Part shown: piece by piece, positions 33,342 through 42,063 of the stretch | Layout: the number at the start of each line of letters is the position of its first letter | Numbering within the stretch: position 1 is the stretch's first letter | Assembly: GCF_042854845.1 (NCBI RefSeq) | Contig: NZ_AP031498.1 | Span: 620,001 to 684,000 of the forward strand | Length of the DNA: 64,000 nucleotides | Direction of reading: 5' to 3' | Origin: Maricurvus nonylphenolicus | Lineage (GTDB): Bacteria; Pseudomonadota; Gammaproteobacteria; Pseudomonadales; Cellvibrionaceae | Notes under the pieces: generated by a model | Database searches by the model: none | What the model was told of the DNA's origin: nothing | The model's input: only the letters and a program-made list of their open reading frames with translations | Program-made: the position numbers and the translations under genes

Positions 33342-34130
33342 TCAATTAATCCAGCTGGGTTGGCGCTTTTCCAAAAAGGCCGTTAAACCTTCCTGGCCTT
33401 CTTCAGATACTCGAATGGCGGCAATGCGCTTGCTGGTTTCGCCGATCAGTTCGTCGGTAACTTCGCGATCGGCAACGTCAAATATCAATTGTTTGGAGGC
33501 TTTTATGGCGGCAGGGCTATTAGCCAGTAATGCTTTGATCAAAATGTCGATGCAGGGATCCAGTGCATCTTCCACAACGACTTCACTGACCAGGCCCAGT
33601 TGCGCGGCCGTTTCAGCACTAAAGCGCTCAGCGGTATTGAAATAACGACGGGCAAAGCGTTGGCCGATTGCGGCAACCACATAAGGGCTGATGGTGGCGG
33701 GCATTAAACCAATTTTTACTTCACTCAAGCTGAAAGTCGCTCGCTCACTGGCAATGGCCATATCGCAACAGCTGACCAGGCCTACGGCGCCTCCGAAGGC
33801 AGCACCCTGCACACGGGCAATCGTAGGCTTGCTTAAAAAATTCAAGGTTTTCAGCATGGTGGCCAAGGCATTAGAGTCGCGCAGGTTTTCCTCATAGGTG
33901 TAGCTGGCCATGCGCTTCATCCAGTTGAGGTCTGCCCCAGCGGAAAAGCTTTTACCTTTCGACGCTAACACCATAACGCGGGCTTGCGAATTGTTTTCGA
34001 CCGCAATAAAGGCTTCGGTTAATTGCGCAATAATCTCATCGTCAAACGCATTGTGTTTGTCGGGATTATTGAGAGTGACCGTGGCAACACCGCGATCACT
34101 GATATCAAGTGTGACTGTTGAGTTTGTCAT
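33342..34130 (-). CDS. liuC: Methylglutaconyl-CoA hydratase
   Basis: Enoyl-CoA hydratase/isomerase family member that hydrates 3-methylglutaconyl-CoA to HMG-CoA in leucine breakdown. 262 residues with the crotonase features SAGADLNWMK (CoA-binding oxyanion hole) and GAAFGGAVGLVSCCDMAIAS. The specific substrate is assigned from its place in the liu operon between the carboxylase subunit genes, a standard layout; the sequence alone would give only the family. Its 77-base upstream gap contains a 10-base tandem repeat. Confidence 0.92.
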   Translation of the reverse strand: MTNSTVTLDISDRGVATVTLNNPDKHNAFDDEIIAQLTEAFIAVENNSQARVMVLASKGKSFSAGADLNWMKRMASYTYEENLRDSNALATMLKTLNFLSKPTIARVQGAAFGGAVGLVSCCDMAIASERATFSLSEVKIGLMPATISPYVVAAIGQRFARRYFNTAERFSAETAAQLGLVSEVVVEDALDPCIDILIKALLANSPAAIKASKQLIFDVADREVTDELIGETSKRIAAIRVSEEGQEGLTAFLEKRQPSWIN

Positions 34131-34150
34131 AACTCTACCTTTTCTTTATC

Positions 34151-34190
34151 TCTCTTGTTCACTCTTGTTCACTCTTGTTCACTTTTGTTT
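34151..34190. repeat. 10-base tandem repeat between liuB and liuC
   Basis: Four imperfect direct copies of ACTCTTGTTC in the plus-strand sequence (minus strand GAACAAGAGT): the first reads TCTCTTGTTC, then two exact copies, then ACTTTTGTTT. It separates the liuB stop from the liuC start. Copy number could vary by slippage. Confidence 0.8.
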
Positions 34191-34207
34191 GATATGGGCT
34201 TGCCCGC

Positions 34208-35815
34208 TTACATTCTGAAAATACCAAATTGGGTATCGTCGATTTCTTTGTTAAGGCTTGCCGAAATAGATAAGCCCAGCACCATGCGCGTTTCAGCGGG
34301 ATCGATAACGCCATCGTCCCAAAGGCGGGCAGAGGCGTAATAGGGGTGACCCTGTTTTTCATAGGTGTCGATAATGGGCTGTTTAAATTCGGCTTCTTCC
34401 TGCTCTGACCAGTCTTCGCCGTTTTTGGTTTTTTGGTCACGTTTTACCTGTGCCAAAACCCCAGCGGCTTGTTCGCCACCCATCACGGAAATTCGCGCGT
34501 TAGGCCACATAAACAGGAAGCGAGGGTCATAGGCACGGCCACACATGCCGTAGTTACCGGCACCGAAGGAACCGCCAATTAATACGGTAAACTTGGGTAC
34601 CTGTGCGGTGGCGACTGCGGTCACCATTTTGGCACCGTGTTTGGCAATACCGCCGGACTCGTACTGCTTGCCCACCATAAAGCCGGTGATGTTTTGCAAA
34701 AACACCAGTGGAATCTTTCGCTGCGCACAGAGTTCAATAAAGTGTGCGCCTTTTTGGGCAGACTCTCCAAACAGAATGCCGTTGTTCGCCACTATGCCAA
34801 CAGGATAGCCAAAGATACGGGCGAAACCGCACACCAGTGTTGTGCCAAACAGTGCTTTAAATTCATCAAATTCAGAGCCGTCGACAATGCGGGCAATAAT
34901 TTCGCGGACATCGTAGGGTTGGCGAGAATCTTTCGGAATAATGCCGTAGATTTCTTTCGGGTCGTAGTTGGGCTCACTTACCGGCTTAACATCATTCTGA
35001 ATCGGTTTGACGCGATTTAAACGGGCTACCGCCTGACGGGCCAGTTGCAGGGCGTGGTTATCATTCTGGGCAAAGTGATCGGCGACACCGGAGGTGCGGC
35101 AGTGAACATCCGCGCCGCCCAGCTCTTCCGCGCTTACCACTTCACCGGTAGCAGCTTTTACTAACGGTGGTCCGCCCAAAAAGATAGTGCCCTGTTCTTT
35201 CACAATAATGGATTCATCGGCCATGGCGGGTACATAGGCACCACCAGCAGTACAGGAACCCATCACCACGGCAATTTGCGGAATATTGCGCGCAGACATA
35301 TTGGCCTGATTAAAAAAGATATGGCCAAAGTGATCGCGATCCGGGAACACATTATCCTGGCGTGGCAGGTTGGCACCACCGGAATCAACCAGGTAAATGC
35401 AAGGTAAATTATTTTCCTGCGCGATGGTTTGCGCACGCAGATGTTTTTTTACCGTAAGTGGATAGTAGGTGCCGCCCTTTACTGTCGCATCGTTTGCGAC
35501 AATCATGCACTCCTGGCCATTGATGCGACCGATGCCGGTAATAATGCCAGCGGCAGGAATATCTTCCCCGTAAACATCGTGGGCGGCCAATTGCGACAGC
35601 TCCAGAAACGGTGAGCCGGGATCGAGTACGGTATTAACCCGTTCACGGGGCAGCAGTTTGCCGCGCGAGGTGTGACGCGCACGGGCTTTTTCGCCGCCGC
35701 CTAACTTGATGTTCTCCAGTTTGTCATGCAGGTCGTTAACCTGCTGCTGCATATGTTCTGCGTTTTCGGCAAAGTCTGCAGTACGGGTGTTGATCTTTGA
35801 CTTGATCGTAGCCAT
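34208..35815 (-). CDS. liuB: Methylcrotonyl-CoA carboxylase, carboxyltransferase beta subunit
   Basis: Transfers the carboxyl group from biotin to 3-methylcrotonyl-CoA. 535 residues, typical for the family, with two crotonase-like carboxyltransferase halves: the first around YLVDSGGANLPRQDNVFPD and MGSCTAGGAYVPAMADE, the second around FLQNITGFMVGKQYESGGIAKHGAKM and IGGSFGAGNYGMCGRAYDPRF. The sequence features point to methylcrotonyl rather than propionyl substrates, and the operon supports this. It lies between liuA and liuC. Confidence 0.96.
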   Translation of the reverse strand: MATIKSKINTRTADFAENAEHMQQQVNDLHDKLENIKLGGGEKARARHTSRGKLLPRERVNTVLDPGSPFLELSQLAAHDVYGEDIPAAGIITGIGRINGQECMIVANDATVKGGTYYPLTVKKHLRAQTIAQENNLPCIYLVDSGGANLPRQDNVFPDRDHFGHIFFNQANMSARNIPQIAVVMGSCTAGGAYVPAMADESIIVKEQGTIFLGGPPLVKAATGEVVSAEELGGADVHCRTSGVADHFAQNDNHALQLARQAVARLNRVKPIQNDVKPVSEPNYDPKEIYGIIPKDSRQPYDVREIIARIVDGSEFDEFKALFGTTLVCGFARIFGYPVGIVANNGILFGESAQKGAHFIELCAQRKIPLVFLQNITGFMVGKQYESGGIAKHGAKMVTAVATAQVPKFTVLIGGSFGAGNYGMCGRAYDPRFLFMWPNARISVMGGEQAAGVLAQVKRDQKTKNGEDWSEQEEAEFKQPIIDTYEKQGHPYYASARLWDDGVIDPAETRMVLGLSISASLNKEIDDTQFGIFRM

Positions 35816-35880
35816 AACTCGATTCCAGCTAGCTCTGTTTCTGAGTAGTTCTTAAACGTTTTATTACTTGGTTTCGGTCT

Positions 35881-37050
35881 TTATTTTGTCTCGTTAAATA
35901 ATTCGCGACCGATCAGCATACGGCGAACTTCCGAGGTGCCGGCACCGATTTCATACAGCTTGGCATCACGCAGCAGACGACCTGTCGGGAATTCGTTGAT
36001 ATAACCATTGCCGCCCAGTGTCTGGATGGCTTGCAGTGCCATTTGGGTGGCCTTCTCGGCGGTGTAGAGAATAACGGCGGCGGCGTCCTTACGGCTTTCT
36101 TCGCCACGATCACAGGCTTTGGCTACCGCATAGAGGTAGGCGCGCGAGGCGTTGAGTTCGGTATACATATCGGCAATTTTGCCTTGCATTAACTGGAACT
36201 CACCGATTGATTGGCCGAACTGTTTGCGGTCGTGGATATAGGGTACAACGATATCCATACAGGCTTGCATAATGCCCACGGGTCCACCGGACAATACGGT
36301 GCGCTCGTAGTCCAGGCCGCTCATCAAAACTTTCACGCCTTCGCCTTCTTTACCCAGTACATTTTCGACAGGCACTTCACAGTCTTCGAAAACCAGTTCA
36401 CAGGTGTTGGAGCCGCGCATACCCAGCTTGTCGAGTTTTTGATGGCGGGAGAAACCGGGGAAGTCGCGCTCGACAATAAAGGCAGTCATGCCCCAGGCGC
36501 CTTTTTCGATATCGGTTTTGGCGTAGATCACATAGGTGTTGGCATCGGGGCCGTTGGTGATCCACATTTTGTTACCGTTCAGTACATACTTGTCGCCTTG
36601 CTTCTCGGCGCGCAGCTTCATGCTGACCACATCACTACCGGCGTTAGGTTCTGACATGGCCAGGGCGCCAATATGTTCACCGGAACAAAGCTTGGGCAGG
36701 TACTTAAGTTTTTGTTCGTGGGTGCCGTTTTTACGAATTTGGTTAACACACAGGTTGGAGTGAGCACCGTAGGACAGGCCAACAGATGCGGAAGCGCGGG
36801 AAATTTCTTCCATGGCAATGACGTGGGCCAGATAACCCATATTGGTGCCGCCGTATTCTTCCTCAACGGTCATACCTAGCAGGCCCATATCGCCAAACTT
36901 TCTCCACATATCCATGGGGAATTCGTTATTGCGATCAATTTCTTCGGCGCGCGGGGCCAGTTCGGCTTGAGCGAAGCTGTAAACACTGTCGCGCAGCATG
37001 TCGATATCTTCGCCCAGATCGAAGTTCAGTGTGGGGTAACCTGTGTTCAT
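35881..37050 (-). CDS. liuA: Isovaleryl-CoA dehydrogenase
   Basis: FAD-dependent acyl-CoA dehydrogenase that oxidises isovaleryl-CoA to 3-methylcrotonyl-CoA, feeding electrons to ETF. 389 residues, with the conserved AMSEPNAGSDVVSMKLRA (FAD/substrate loop), GMRGSNTCELVFEDCEVP and QTLGGNGYINEFPTGRLLRDAKLYEIGAGTSEVRR segments. In isovaleryl-CoA dehydrogenases the catalytic Glu lies in the helix holding LDYERTVLSG, as seen here, instead of near the C-terminus. GAGAG-type ribosome-binding site. First enzyme gene of the operon after liuR. Confidence 0.96.
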   Translation of the reverse strand: MNTGYPTLNFDLGEDIDMLRDSVYSFAQAELAPRAEEIDRNNEFPMDMWRKFGDMGLLGMTVEEEYGGTNMGYLAHVIAMEEISRASASVGLSYGAHSNLCVNQIRKNGTHEQKLKYLPKLCSGEHIGALAMSEPNAGSDVVSMKLRAEKQGDKYVLNGNKMWITNGPDANTYVIYAKTDIEKGAWGMTAFIVERDFPGFSRHQKLDKLGMRGSNTCELVFEDCEVPVENVLGKEGEGVKVLMSGLDYERTVLSGGPVGIMQACMDIVVPYIHDRKQFGQSIGEFQLMQGKIADMYTELNASRAYLYAVAKACDRGEESRKDAAAVILYTAEKATQMALQAIQTLGGNGYINEFPTGRLLRDAKLYEIGAGTSEVRRMLIGRELFNETK

Positions 37051-37115
37051 ATCTCTCTCCCATGTTTAGGACATAAAAGGTTTAGGAAATTAAAAGTCGT
37101 AATCTATAAACAGTT

Positions 37116-37520
37116 TTAAAGTACATCGTCCGGATTGACGCCGGACGCTTGAAGCGTATCAATACAGCGCTGCTCGGATTCGTTGAGATCGACCATCATC
37201 AGTTCCAGGTCGTGTAGCTGCTGTTCCAATTGCGCGCGATTTTTGCGGATACCGTTAATCAGGGTGACCAATTGATCAGTGTTGTTACTGCCTGGATCGT
37301 ACATAGCGACAATGTCGCGGCTTTCTTCCAGGGAGAATCCCAGCCGTTTACCGCGCAGAATCAGTTTGAGCTTGGTACGGTCAGCGGCGCTGTAGATACG
37401 GGTTTGTCCCTGGCGGGCAGGGGTGATCAGGCCTTTATCCTCGTAAAAGCGGATGGTTCGGGTCGTAATATCGAACTCTTTGGCGAGATCGGAAATGGAG
37501 TAGGTGTTGCCTGAGCCCAT
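37116..37520 (-). CDS. liuR: MerR-family regulator of the liu operon
   Basis: MerR-type repressor that controls branched-chain amino acid catabolism in many proteobacteria. About 134 residues: N-terminal winged helix (YSISDLAKEFDITTRTIRFYEDKGLI), then the second wing RIYSAADRTKLKLI, then a long coiled coil to the C-terminus. No metal-binding cysteine cluster is present, as expected of LiuR. I chose ATG at 37520; a TTG start at 37535 would add five residues. It is the first gene of the operon and is preceded by a perfect palindrome inside its promoter, so autoregulation is likely. Confidence 0.9.
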   Translation of the reverse strand: MGSGNTYSISDLAKEFDITTRTIRFYEDKGLITPARQGQTRIYSAADRTKLKLILRGKRLGFSLEESRDIVAMYDPGSNNTDQLVTLINGIRKNRAQLEQQLHDLELMMVDLNESEQRCIDTLQASGVNPDDVL

Positions 37521-37556
37521 AGGTCTATCTGTCAAATTGGCTAATGATGGGAAAAG

Positions 37557-37588
37557 ATTATCAAAGGTTTACGTTAACGTAAAGGTAA
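37557..37588 (-). promoter_or_regulatory. liu operon promoter with LiuR operator
   Basis: Perfect 16-base palindrome TTTACGTTAACGTAAA (37568-37583). On the minus strand it lies between a -35-like TTACCT (37588-37583) and GATAAT (37562-37557), separated by 20 bases. An overlong spacer with a central operator is the classic MerR-family layout. Confidence 0.75.
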
Positions 37589-37752
37589 GCTTAGAGTGAT
37601 TAGGAATAATATGGGCAGATTTGATTGCCTGGATTGATAAAAAGGCCGGGATCGCTAGAGCTATACTTGATGTAATCTGCTGACTTGTGGGTCATTGAGC
37701 TCCAGGGGCAAAAAGTGTGTATTTGCTGAATATCAGACCAGAAACACCGAAC

Positions 37753-39129
37753 ATGCGGTTATGGCTTGTTTGCCTCATGCTGTGTGTGTGCGCCTCGGGT
37801 GAGGCTTCCACCCCGAAGGATAAAACCGTTTACTTTGTCTGTGTGATACGACCCAATGCCCCGTTTTACGAATACGTGGAATACGCCTATTCCAAGGTGT
37901 TTAACAGCCTGGGTTACAACTTTGAGCTGGTGGCGATTAGGCCTGATGAGGCGCCAGGCCTGCTGAGGGATGGTCAGGCAGACGGTGACTGTGGTCATAT
38001 CCCCGGCTACGCCAAGTTAAAGGGCATTGAGGGGTATCTGGAGCTGGATATCTCCATGACTGCCTTATCCTATGGCGCCTGGAGTGAAAAGCCTATTCCT
38101 GAAGGGCTGTTGAAGGGGAAGCCTATACCGGCATCGGTGCGTGTGGGTTATCTAAAAGGCATTGCGGGATCGGAGGCGGTGATAGAAGCCAGTCAGCACA
38201 CCAATGTAGTGGTTTTTACTTCACTGGATGATGGCAAGTTGGCGCTCAGTCAGGGAGAGATTGATATTTGGATTGGGCGGGTATTGGGGGTGAGTCAATT
38301 TAATTTTAGGGATAAGCCCAAGTACTATGAAATCTTAAGGACTTACCCGGTCATCCCTCTGTTGCATAACCGTTTGGCAGCGGATGCGCAGGCCATTGAA
38401 AAGCTGCTGGCAAAAGAATTTCATGTTCTGTCGTATCCGGGTTATTTGAAAATGAAACTGGCGAAATTATTGGATCGGCCAGCAAAGGATACTATTCACT
38501 TCAACTGCATTTTAAATGACAGAAGTCCTTTATTTCATAAGATGGTTAGCGCTTATCGCAAGGCATTTAAGCAGGTGGGCAAAGAGTTTTATATGACTAC
38601 GGCACTACCTGGACGAGCATTGGCAAATCTTAATGCGGGCATCACGGACGGCAGCTGTGCCAGAACCGAAAAAGTTCTGAATGCATTTGATCAGCAGCGG
38701 CTGATTATCATTGATGTTCCTGTGATGCGGGTAGAGTTTCAAGCCTGGGGCCACCGTGCGCAGCTGGAGGTCAACGGGGTTGAGGATATTATTCAGCAAA
38801 AATTGCGCGTGGGATATCGCTATGGCCTCTTGAATATGGAGCAATACCTTCGGGATGTACCACCAAGTCATCTGCATAAAGTGATTCATGTCGAGCAAGG
38901 GGTGAAAATGCTGGCTGCCAAACGGCTGGATATTTATATCGATTCAACGGAGAGGGTTAATCAGGCGGTACAAAGTATCCAGTTCAATACAGAGCTGTAT
39001 CCGTTAAAGGTATTGTTGGTAGAAGAGGCGTTTCCCTTGCTTAATAGCAAGCACCAGGACATTGCAGAAGGGTTTGCTGAGCATCTGCGTGAACAGATAC
39101 CGCCAGGAAAAAGTTACCTTTTCTATTGA
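37753..39129 (+). CDS. Secreted protein with two tandem periplasmic-binding-like domains
   Basis: About 458 residues from the ATG at 37753, where MRLWLVCLMLCVCASGEAS is a signal peptide; an upstream in-frame ATG at 37717 is less likely. The mature protein contains two related halves resembling the bacterial solute-binding protein family 3 fold. The first starts KTVYFVCVIRPNAPFYEYVEYAY and has GQADGDCGH; the second starts DTIHFNCILNDRSPLFHKMVSAY and has AGITDGSCAR. Each half has a Cys pair at the matching places, probably a disulfide. No permease or ATPase gene is near, so it is more likely a sensor or binding protein than a transporter part. The ligand is unknown. Confidence 0.7.
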   Translation: MRLWLVCLMLCVCASGEASTPKDKTVYFVCVIRPNAPFYEYVEYAYSKVFNSLGYNFELVAIRPDEAPGLLRDGQADGDCGHIPGYAKLKGIEGYLELDISMTALSYGAWSEKPIPEGLLKGKPIPASVRVGYLKGIAGSEAVIEASQHTNVVVFTSLDDGKLALSQGEIDIWIGRVLGVSQFNFRDKPKYYEILRTYPVIPLLHNRLAADAQAIEKLLAKEFHVLSYPGYLKMKLAKLLDRPAKDTIHFNCILNDRSPLFHKMVSAYRKAFKQVGKEFYMTTALPGRALANLNAGITDGSCARTEKVLNAFDQQRLIIIDVPVMRVEFQAWGHRAQLEVNGVEDIIQQKLRVGYRYGLLNMEQYLRDVPPSHLHKVIHVEQGVKMLAAKRLDIYIDSTERVNQAVQSIQFNTELYPLKVLLVEEAFPLLNSKHQDIAEGFAEHLREQIPPGKSYLFY

Positions 39130-39145
39130 GTTGTACAAGATACAA

Positions 39146-39167
39146 CACCGGCTTTTTATGGCCGGTG
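39146..39167. terminator. Hairpin between convergent binding-protein and P450 genes
   Basis: CACCGGC-TTTTTATG-GCCGGTG, a 7-base perfect stem 17 bases after the plus-strand stop. There is no T run after the stem on either strand, so termination is uncertain. Confidence 0.4.
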
Positions 39168-39203
39168 CTGTAAATCATGTGGCTACGATATTTGTGTTGA
39201 CTA

Positions 39204-40478
39204 CTATTTTTTATGCAGTTGTACAGGAAGCTTTGTATAACCTTTAACGAAGTTTGATAGCACGTGTTCTGTTTCGCCAACGACCTCGATAGTTTCAAAA
39301 CGCTGCAGAATTTCTTCCCATAAAATCCGCAATTGCATTTCAGCCAAACGGTTTCCCATACAGCGATGCACGCCAAAGCCAAAGGATAAATGATGGCGGG
39401 CATTGGGGCGATCGATGGTAAATTGATCCGGGGTATCGATAGCTCGTTCATCGCGGTTACCCGATACATACCACATGACGACCTTGTCGCCTTTTTTAAT
39501 GGTTTTTCCTGCCAGTTCTACATCTTGAGTGGCAAGGCGGCGCATATGGGCCAGCGGCGTTTGAAAGCGAATAATCTCGGATACCATATTGGGAATCAGG
39601 CTGTGGTCAGCGCGCAGTTTTTCGTATTCTTTCGGGAACTCATTGAGAAATTTGATGCCGCCGGTAATTGAGTTACGAGTTGTATCGTTGCCACCAACAA
39701 TCAGTAGTAACAGATTACCGAGAAATTCCATTGGCCGATCGATCAAGTCCCTGGTGTCATCGTTGCTCAGCAGCAGGCTAATCAAATCGTAGGACTTGTT
39801 ACCTGCTTTTATTTCTTCTTTGCGTTGCAGCCAGAGTTGAGAGAAGTAGGTGGCACACTCGTGCATTGCCTGTAACACTTCGTCGCGATCGGCTTCGCCA
39901 CCGGTTAATGCAGGGTCGGCGGTCGCCATATCGGACCAGTAAATTAACTTGTGACGGTCTTCCTGCGGCATGCCAAATAACGTTGCCAGCATGCGCGCGG
40001 TCAATTCAATAGACACTTCTTCAACCCAGTTGAATTCTTTATCCGTGGGTAGGTTGTCGAGAATGTCTTCAACGCGAGAGCGAATCAGGCCTTCCAGTTG
40101 CGCCAAGTTGGCGGGAGCTACAACCCCTTGGACCGCCTGGCGTTGCTTGTCGTGTTTGGGGGGATCCATGGCGATAAACATATCGAGCAACATATCCTCG
40201 GGGCGATCACCAATGACAATCACCGGCTCGGAAGAAAACAACTGATGGTTGCGGTCGACAAATAAAATATCTTCAAAGCGCGTGACAGACCAAAATGGGC
40301 CAAAGGGGCTGTCTTCAATATAGTGTACCGGGTCTTCGTCGCGCAGGCGTTTAAAGTAGGTTTCCCATTCACCGCTGGCCAGTAGACGGGGGTCACTGAC
40401 ATCTATTTCGTGCAAGGCCACATCGTTGGGGTTGGGTAGGACGGGGTAGACTGATGACGGTTTAAACTGTGCGTTCAT
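39204..40478 (-). CDS. Cytochrome P450 of the CYP153 alkane hydroxylase type
   Basis: Soluble haem monooxygenase of 424 residues. The haem ligand Cys is in LSFGFGVHRCMGNRLAEMQL, the I-helix oxygen-binding motif is IVGGNDTTRNS, and the K-helix ExxR is EIIRFQTP. The wording around the haem loop, with LRILWEEILQRF and SNFVKGYTKLPV after it, is what I know from CYP153A enzymes, which hydroxylate medium-chain alkanes at the terminal carbon. It lies 43 bases after a [2Fe-2S] ferredoxin gene that should supply electrons. The usual ferredoxin reductase gene is not in the window. An AraC regulator is divergent from the pair. Confidence 0.9.
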   Translation of the reverse strand: MNAQFKPSSVYPVLPNPNDVALHEIDVSDPRLLASGEWETYFKRLRDEDPVHYIEDSPFGPFWSVTRFEDILFVDRNHQLFSSEPVIVIGDRPEDMLLDMFIAMDPPKHDKQRQAVQGVVAPANLAQLEGLIRSRVEDILDNLPTDKEFNWVEEVSIELTARMLATLFGMPQEDRHKLIYWSDMATADPALTGGEADRDEVLQAMHECATYFSQLWLQRKEEIKAGNKSYDLISLLLSNDDTRDLIDRPMEFLGNLLLLIVGGNDTTRNSITGGIKFLNEFPKEYEKLRADHSLIPNMVSEIIRFQTPLAHMRRLATQDVELAGKTIKKGDKVVMWYVSGNRDERAIDTPDQFTIDRPNARHHLSFGFGVHRCMGNRLAEMQLRILWEEILQRFETIEVVGETEHVLSNFVKGYTKLPVQLHKK

Positions 40479-40521
40479 AATCTCTCTCTTGTATTTTTAT
40501 AATTTGATTCACCTGGCTGGT

Positions 40522-40842
40522 TTACATCTGGAATTCAGGCAGATTTACAACCAGCCCATCGTGGGCTTCGTTAAGTTCAACCTGGCAAGCCAGACGTGAG
40601 TGGTCCTGCTTTTCCGGTGTCATATCGATCATGCTGGTTTCGGTGTCATTGGCTGCTTCTATCTTTTCGGCCCACTCGGGGCTGATAATGACGTGGCAGG
40701 TGCCACAGGCGCAGCTGCCGCCACAATCGGCATCGATGCCGGGTACGGCATTATCCAGGGCTGCTTGCATCAGGGTTTGCCCTTCGCTGGCTTCCACTTC
40801 GTGTGCAGAACCGTTGTGCTCAATAAAGGTAATTTTGGCCAT
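40522..40842 (-). CDS. [2Fe-2S] ferredoxin, putidaredoxin type
   Basis: Electron carrier of 106 residues for the neighbouring P450. Cluster cysteines occur in DADCGGSCACGTC (C-x5-C-x2-C) and the fourth in RLACQVEL, the adrenodoxin/putidaredoxin pattern. A strong GAGGAGAGAG ribosome-binding site precedes the start. First gene of a two-gene operon with the CYP153-type P450. Confidence 0.95.
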   Translation of the reverse strand: MAKITFIEHNGSAHEVEASEGQTLMQAALDNAVPGIDADCGGSCACGTCHVIISPEWAEKIEAANDTETSMIDMTPEKQDHSRLACQVELNEAHDGLVVNLPEFQM

Positions 40843-41024
40843 CTCTCTCTCCTCGGGTGTCCGTTATTGATGTGTATTTATAGTAGGAATTGCGCGTTGA
40901 CTGGGGCAGGTCATTTTTTGACTTTTGGGGGTTATTAAAAGACACTGGGGCTGTTGTCTCGTCACTGACTTGATAGGGTAGGCGTTCATCATGCCTGCCG
41001 GTTGCTAACAGCGAACAGACTCCC

Positions 41025-42053
41025 ATGACAGTTACCACTTCGCCTTCAACAGACAATGCTTGTATCCCGACAAGCTATTCTCGCTTGATTGCTACTGTGA
41101 TTGGTTTACAGGAACGGTCCTTGGGTGAGCTGTTGGCGGGAGTTGCATTGACGCCTGCACAGCTGACCTCTGATGCGACCTTGCTGACCGGCCCGCAACA
41201 AATTCAGATTATTCGTAATGCCCTGCGTCTGGTGGGTGATAAAGGCTTTGGTTTGCTGGTGGGCAAACGTCTGACACCACCTACCCATGGGGCGATGGGA
41301 TTTCTGGCTAACAGTAGTCCGGATCTAAGAACCGCCATTGAGGCGTTTCAGGAATTTCTGCCAACCCGGATGTATTTTGTGCGGTTGGATATGCAAACGG
41401 ATGAACAGTGGCTGTACTGCGATTTCCATTTGGCGCTGGATGCTGAGTCGGTAGTCAGGCGCAGTATTCTGGAAGCGATCAGTCTGGCGCTCTTGTCGTT
41501 GATAGAATTTATTCTGGGGCGGCCGCTGCATGAGGGGCAGCTCTGCCTGGACTATGCCGCCCCTGCTTATCGGTCCCTCTATCCGCAGTATATCCCTTGC
41601 CCTATACGTTTTGAGTCTTCACGCAATACGCTGTTAATTCCGCTGGAATTACTGGCTACGGTCAACGCGACAGCCGATCATGAAAATTATGATATGGCAT
41701 TGCAACAGTGCCAGCTGATGTTAAATCAGTTGCCCAAGGAGCGGGCAACAACGGCTGATCGTGTGAAGGCGTATATGCTCACACATCCTCCAGGGCAGTT
41801 GTCAGAAGATGCTGTAGCGGCGGCGATGTTTATCACCAAGCGAACTCTGGCGCGGCGGCTGGAGAAAGAGGGTAGCAGTTACCGTCAATTGCGGGATGAG
41901 ATTTTTGCGTCCTTGGCTGCCAGGTATTTAAAGGACTCAGCGCTTTCCGTTGAGAGTATCGCTGGGTTGTTGGGGTATCACGACAGTGCGAATTTTCGTC
42001 GGGCGTTTAAGCGTTGGTTTGACATAACGCCGAGCCAATATCGCGACAAATAA
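41025..42053 (+). CDS. AraC-family regulator divergent from the ferredoxin-P450 operon
   Basis: 342 residues, same design as the protein at 29311: an N-terminal ligand-binding region (LTPPTHGAMGFLANSSPDLRTA) and a C-terminal double helix-turn-helix (MFITKRTLARRLEKEG, then YHDSANFRRAFKRWFDITPSQYR). AraC proteins of this type often sit next to alkane or aromatic oxygenase operons and activate them. 182 bases separate it from the ferredoxin start. A repeat doublet follows its stop codon. Confidence 0.88.
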   Translation: MTVTTSPSTDNACIPTSYSRLIATVIGLQERSLGELLAGVALTPAQLTSDATLLTGPQQIQIIRNALRLVGDKGFGLLVGKRLTPPTHGAMGFLANSSPDLRTAIEAFQEFLPTRMYFVRLDMQTDEQWLYCDFHLALDAESVVRRSILEAISLALLSLIEFILGRPLHEGQLCLDYAAPAYRSLYPQYIPCPIRFESSRNTLLIPLELLATVNATADHENYDMALQQCQLMLNQLPKERATTADRVKAYMLTHPPGQLSEDAVAAAMFITKRTLARRLEKEGSSYRQLRDEIFASLAARYLKDSALSVESIAGLLGYHDSANFRRAFKRWFDITPSQYRDK

Positions 42054-42063
42054 ACCAAAGGGC

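Noticed and set aside
32881..33645. 254-codon plus-strand frame opposite liuD and liuC
   Set aside because: It runs across two well-supported genes on the other strand and their junction; no domain or start signal.
34141..34190. Possible CRISPR-like array
   Set aside because: Direct 10-base copies without spacers; only a short tandem repeat.
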